DNA from: Candidatus Solibacter sp.
GTDB taxonomy: Bacteria; Acidobacteriota; Terriglobia; Bryobacterales; Bryobacteraceae
Direction of reading: 5' to 3'
DNA: 8,118 nucleotides
NCBI GenBank assembly: GCA_017883355.1
Contig: JADGNS010000165.1
Span: 1 to 8,118 of the forward strand
The first letter of the stretch is position 1. The number at the start of each line of letters is the position of its first letter. The translations under genes were made by a program, and so were the position numbers. Below, one piece after another: positions 6,221 to 8,118 of this stretch. The notes beneath the pieces are model-generated. The model was not told the origin of the DNA, did no database searches, and saw nothing but the letters and a program-made list of their open reading frames with translations.

Positions 6221-8118
6221 TTGGCGTTCCGCTGCGCGTTGTTCGCGGCATCCTCTTTGATCCTGGCAGTTCCCGCCCAAGGCTCTCTCACCATTGTCGG
6301 TAGCGGCAACATTGCCGTCACCGTCGACCCCGGCGGATCGTACTCCATAACGGTTCCAGACCTGGCATGGAGTTTCAGCGGGAGTATCGGAGCGCCCCTG
6401 AACAATCTGCAGGCGGGCTCCAGCGCCGATGCCCTGGGCGGCTACAGCGAAATATCGTTCGATTTCCAGGCGGGTGTGGCGCGCCACGCTTCCATTCGCA
6501 GCTACCGCGAGCACCCCGAGGTGCTGTTCACGGTGAGCTACCCCTCGTCTGGCGCCGCCAACACCTTTGCGTTTCCCAATTTTGCTCAGTACCCGCGGAA
6601 TCTCGACCACCTGACGTTTTCGGGAACCTTCGCACCGCCCTCCTTCTGGAACTTCGCCACCGATAGCCCGTGGATTTTCTTCGATGCCTCGGGCAAGTCC
6701 TTTATCCTCTCGCCGGCGGCGAATTTCATGACGGCGGCCACCGTCTGGGGGCCGAATGGAGAGCTGTCCAGCGGGATTTCGGCGGAGATTCCCGTCCTCC
6801 CGCGCGGATTCCAACACCGCACGCTGCTGGTGGTGGAGCAGGGAATCAACCACGCCTTCGACACCTGGGGACAGGCCCTGACGGCGCTCAACGGAAAGAC
6901 GCGGCCGCCCAACGATGCCGACGTCAGCCTGAGCCAGATCGGCTACTGGACCGATAACGGCGCCACATACTATTACCACATGGCCGACTCCATGAGCTAC
7001 GAGCAGACGCTGGACGCGGTGAAACGCGATTTCGACGGCGCCGGCATCCCGCTCGGCTACATGCAGCTCGATAGCTGGTTTTATCCCAAGGGCAGCGGCA
7101 GGGCGTGGAGCAACAACGGGGCGGGCATCTATGAATACGTCGCGGCATCGCCGCCGTTCCTGTCCGGGCTCGCGCGGTTTCAGCAGAACCTGGGGATGCC
7201 GCTGATCACGCACGCCCGGTGGATCGATGCCAGCAGCCCGTATCGTACTCAATACCGGATGTCGGGGAACGTGGTCACCGATCCGGCCTACTGGGAAACC
7301 GTTGCCGGATACCTGGCGAACTCGGGGGTGACGACGTTCGAGCAGGACTGGCTCAACGACAAGGCCCAAACGGATTTCAATCTGACCGATGGCGACGCGT
7401 TCCTGGACAACATGGCGGCATCGATGAGCCGCCGGAATCTCACCATGCAATACTGCATGGCTTCGGCGCGGCACTATTTGCAGAGCTCCAAATACAGCAA
7501 CCTGACTACGATTCGCACTAGCGGCGACCATTTGCAGCGCGACCGCTGGACCGATTTCCTGTATGCTTCGCGCCTGGCCGGCGCCCTGGGGGCGTGGCCG
7601 TTCACCGATAACCTGTTGAGCAGGGAGACCAGCCAGTTGCTGCTCGCCACCCTCTCCGCTGGGCCCGTCGGCATTGGCGACCCGATCGGCTCGATCGACG
7701 CCGCGAACCTGCTGCGCGCGGTGCGGCGCGATGGCGTGATTGTCAAGCCGGACGTGCCGCTGACACCGGCGGACGCCAGCTACTCGAACATGGCGCATAG
7801 CACCGACACGCCGCAAATCGCTTTTACCTGGTCGGATTTTGGAGCCCTCCGCACCAACTACGTTTTAGCCTTTAAGCAGGGCGGAACGAATCCACTGGCG
7901 ACCTTCAGCCCCTCCGATTTCGGCATGCACGGGCCGGTATATGTCTACGACTACTTTGCCGGCACGGGGCAGTTGGTGGATTCATCGGAGACGATTCAGA
8001 AGCAGATTTCCGATGACGCGCTCTATCTGGTGCTGGCGCCGGTGGGACCCTCGGGGATTGCCATCGTGGGCGATACCGGCCAGTTCGTAACCATGGGCAA
8101 GAAACGCGTGACTGGCCT
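6221..8118 (+). CDS. Secreted clan GH-D-like protein (alpha-galactosidase / raffinose-synthase-like), 3' partial
   Basis: The open frame runs from a stop at 6173-6175 to the window edge (632 codons from TTG 6221), with no ATG in its first 500 nt. TTG 6221 gives a signal peptide (arginine, then LFAASSLILA, cleavage near VPA|QG, residues 19/20). A CTG at 6209 with GAGG at 6196-6199 is an alternative. Residues 20 to about 230 look beta-rich; a barrel starts near 240 (IGYWTDNG). Barrel motifs are YMQLDSWFY (D284), TFEQDWLN (D376, candidate nucleophile), TIRTSGDH (R432, D436, candidate acid/base) and TLSAGPVGIGD (477-487), then a DGVIVKPD motif. Their order and spacing resemble GH36/raffinose-synthase-like enzymes, where similar Asp residues act and an 'SGGPV..SD' motif follows. 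From about 525 on it is beta-rich again, as a C-terminal sandwich domain. The probable role is hydrolysis or transfer of alpha-linked sugars outside the cytoplasm. Family assignment rests on remembered motifs; the true C-terminus is outside the window. Confidence 0.8.
   Translation, partial: MAFRCALFAASSLILAVPAQGSLTIVGSGNIAVTVDPGGSYSITVPDLAWSFSGSIGAPLNNLQAGSSADALGGYSEISFDFQAGVARHASIRSYREHPEVLFTVSYPSSGAANTFAFPNFAQYPRNLDHLTFSGTFAPPSFWNFATDSPWIFFDASGKSFILSPAANFMTAATVWGPNGELSSGISAEIPVLPRGFQHRTLLVVEQGINHAFDTWGQALTALNGKTRPPNDADVSLSQIGYWTDNGATYYYHMADSMSYEQTLDAVKRDFDGAGIPLGYMQLDSWFYPKGSGRAWSNNGAGIYEYVAASPPFLSGLARFQQNLGMPLITHARWIDASSPYRTQYRMSGNVVTDPAYWETVAGYLANSGVTTFEQDWLNDKAQTDFNLTDGDAFLDNMAASMSRRNLTMQYCMASARHYLQSSKYSNLTTIRTSGDHLQRDRWTDFLYASRLAGALGAWPFTDNLLSRETSQLLLATLSAGPVGIGDPIGSIDAANLLRAVRRDGVIVKPDVPLTPADASYSNMAHSTDTPQIAFTWSDFGALRTNYVLAFKQGGTNPLATFSPSDFGMHGPVYVYDYFAGTGQLVDSSETIQKQISDDALYLVLAPVGPSGIAIVGDTGQFVTMGKKRVTG

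Noticed and set aside
6215..7816. Minus-strand frame of 533 codons in the right-hand region.
   Set aside because: The plus-strand frame from 6221 has a signal peptide, a promoter and GH-D-like motifs and runs to the edge; the minus product is Arg/Gly/Val-rich with no domain.

Overview
The window is a GC-rich (about 60% or more, judged by eye) bacterial chromosomal segment with tightly packed genes and no RNA genes, insertion sequences, phage genes or CRISPR arrays that I can see. The gene types point to a soil acidobacterium of the Solibacter/Bryobacter kind: an exported enolase-superfamily protein beside an exported RraA-family protein, a squalene-hopene cyclase, and a large secreted sugar-active-looking protein. 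The taxonomy is an inference from gene types, not a sequence match.

Layout. Positions 1-135 hold the leader of the first gene, with a nested inverted repeat and a candidate sigma-70 promoter. A Tat-signal enolase-superfamily dehydratase/racemase-like gene (136-1482) is followed after 46 nt, which contain a compact hairpin, by a Sec-signal RraA/HMG-CHA-aldolase-like gene (1529-2506). These two are probably co-transcribed. Both look exported, so they may form a dehydration plus aldol-cleavage pair acting on sugar acids outside the cytoplasm. A second hairpin (2523-2549) separates them from an aquaporin Z gene (2630-3367). The aquaporin converges on a minus-strand yceH/DUF480 gene (3497-4129), and the gap holds a long imperfect inverted repeat of the dispersed CACGCAAAGGCGC type.

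The squalene-hopene cyclase gene (4166-6094) runs divergently from yceH, with only about 36 bp (or 12 bp or less with alternative starts) between the two start codons. After a 126-nt gap with a good candidate promoter (TTGCGT, 17 nt, TATATT), a signal-peptide protein starts at a TTG codon (6221) and runs off the right edge. Its barrel motifs resemble alpha-galactosidase/raffinose-synthase-like (clan GH-D) enzymes.

How they fit together. The first two genes are a plausible catabolic pair. The aquaporin, yceH and cyclase genes look like unrelated housekeeping or envelope genes. The cyclase makes hopanoids, but no other hopanoid gene is visible here. The last gene suggests extracellular glycan or oligosaccharide processing. 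I found no clearly new defence, mobile or regulatory system. The most unusual items are the exported enolase/RraA pair, the non-ATG GH-D-like protein, the dispersed-type inverted repeat, and the near-abutting divergent starts of shc and yceH.
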